From Opitutaceae bacterium (GTDB lineage: Bacteria > Verrucomicrobiota > Verrucomicrobiia > Opitutales > Opitutaceae): a DNA stretch of 64,000 bases. Below are positions 63,276-64,000 of the stretch, piece after piece. Made by a program: the position numbers and the translations under genes. Positions within the stretch are counted from its first letter, which is position 1. Each line of letters starts with the position of its first letter. Below the pieces are notes generated by a model. The model did not search any database. It saw only the letters and a list, made by a program, of their open reading frames with translations, and had not been told where the DNA came from. The stretch lies in contig JANQRT010000052.1 in the NCBI GenBank assembly GCA_028284385.1, positions 62,001-126,000 on the forward strand. The letters run 5' to 3'.

Positions 63276-63962
63276 TCAGGAAGAACCGCTGTTACTAACT
63301 TCCTTTACTACTTTCCCGTCGAAGAGGTGGATGACTCTGGAAGCGTATTCGTTATGTCGCTCGTCGTGCGTAACCATGCATATGGTGGCTCCCTCTTCGT
63401 GCAGCTGCTTCAATAGCTCCATCACGCGCTCTCCGTTCTTCGAATCGAGGTTTCCCGTTGGCTCGTCGGCCAGAAGGATGCGAGGACTTCCAGCCAAAGC
63501 TCTTGCTACGGCAACGCGCTGTTGCTGACCGCCAGAAAGCTGGCTGGGCAGGTGCTTTAGACGATGAGCCATCTGGACTTTTTCAAGAGCGTCGTGCACG
63601 CGCTGTTTGCGTTCCTTAGTCGGCATTCCTCGATACACGAGAGGCAGCTCGACGTTTTCGTAAACCGAAAGATCGCCAATCAGGTTAAAGCTTTGGAAGA
63701 TGAATCCAACCTCGCGATTTCGTATTTTGGCTCTCTGATTGGCCGTAAGATCTTCAACGGGCTCGTTATTGAGAAGGTACTTGCCTTCTGTTGGCGTATC
63801 CAAAAGTCCCATAATGGAAAGCAAGGTTGACTTTCCGCAGCCTGATGGACCTGCAATCGAGAGAAAGTCTCCATCTTCGACATGGAGATGTACGCCTGCT
63901 AGGGCGTGAGTTTCGATTTCGTCGGTGTAAAAGACCTTTTTGATGCCGTCCATTTGAATCAC
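63276..63962 (-). CDS. ABC transporter ATPase (MacB/LolD type), start uncertain at window edge
   Basis: The 228-residue ATPase has Walker A GPSGCGKST, Q-loop FIFQSFNLI, signature LSGGQQQRVAVARAL, Walker B ILLADEPTGNLD and the switch His in VTHDE, all of the MacB/LolD/FtsE group. The GTG at 63962 is the first start in view, with an ATG at 63953. The frame remains open to the window edge and the extra residues look coding, so the real start may lie beyond 64000. It probably pairs with the TolC-type gene downstream. Confidence 0.88.
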   Translation of the reverse strand: MIQMDGIKKVFYTDEIETHALAGVHLHVEDGDFLSIAGPSGCGKSTLLSIMGLLDTPTEGKYLLNNEPVEDLTANQRAKIRNREVGFIFQSFNLIGDLSVYENVELPLVYRGMPTKERKQRVHDALEKVQMAHRLKHLPSQLSGGQQQRVAVARALAGSPRILLADEPTGNLDSKNGERVMELLKQLHEEGATICMVTHDERHNEYASRVIHLFDGKVVKEVSNSGSS

Positions 63963-64000
63963 GTGTCTGGCATCCGTTGAGAGGTTAGTGTCTGCTTCCA

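Noticed and set aside
56469..64000. Complete CBASS operon around the STING-like gene
   Set aside because: No CD-NTase, Cap2/Cap3, TIR or other CBASS gene was found among the neighbours; only the STING-like protein itself is supported.

Overview
The window is chromosomal DNA of moderate GC content from a Gram-negative bacterium that makes meso-diaminopimelate peptidoglycan. The best guess is the phylum Verrucomicrobiota, class Opitutae. The grounds are the division/cell-wall cluster containing a MurC-MurB fusion and a LysM protein between murD and ftsW, a PEP-CTERM-like sorting signal of the VPDSG type, a LapB/C/E-type secretion operon, and general protein character. The lineage is an inference. 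No rRNA, tRNA, CRISPR array, insertion sequence or prophage was seen.

Layout. (1) 1-16526: a tightly packed division and cell wall cluster, ftsI (5' end cut by the window)-murE-murF-mraY-murD-lysM gene-ftsW-murG-murC/B-ddl-ftsQ-ftsA-ftsZ. Most junctions overlap or lie within a few bases, so it is probably one transcript covering lipid II synthesis and the divisome. (2) 16551-20550, minus strand: two overlapping sensor kinase/receiver genes. (3) 20883-22105: a DinB-like and an NRDE/TANGO2-like gene. (4) 22166-24469, minus: three lipoprotein genes, two of them tandem paralogues. They diverge from (5) 24696-29226: a four-gene cluster with a MotA/TolQ-like channel, a degenerate Hsp70/actin-fold protein and two membrane-anchored coiled-coil VWA proteins. 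This looks like an undescribed stator-type complex. (6) 29308-30545: an SRPBCC protein and a sorting-signal protein around a strong terminator. (7) 30852-36465, minus: type I secretion operon tolC-REC/PAS-ABC-HlyD. (8) 36686-40935: HAL2/CysQ phosphatase, a PolB-like exonuclease, and a NACHT-pentapeptide-FGE protein. (9) 41229-48520: cysK, an AraC regulator, leuC-leuD, exbB-exbD, an atypical SDR and a methyltransferase. (10) 48523-56458: housekeeping genes coaD, pgsA-pgpA, lgt, a CNNM/CBS protein, purE-purK, glpK and a SlyD-like FKBP. (11) 56469-64000: two GNATs, a secreted CAP-domain protein, a COG4091-type dehydrogenase, a probable bacterial STING protein directly behind an SDR gene, a TolC-type protein and an ABC ATPase at the right edge.

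The two most interesting items are the probable membrane-anchored STING homologue at 60243-60869, which has no CD-NTase beside it, and the VWA/stator-like cluster at 24696-29226. Also worth attention are FtsZ with Gln in place of the second catalytic T7-loop aspartate, the MurC-MurB fusion with Cys at the MurB catalytic Ser position, the NACHT-pentapeptide-FGE protein, and a receiver-PAS protein inside a type I secretion operon.
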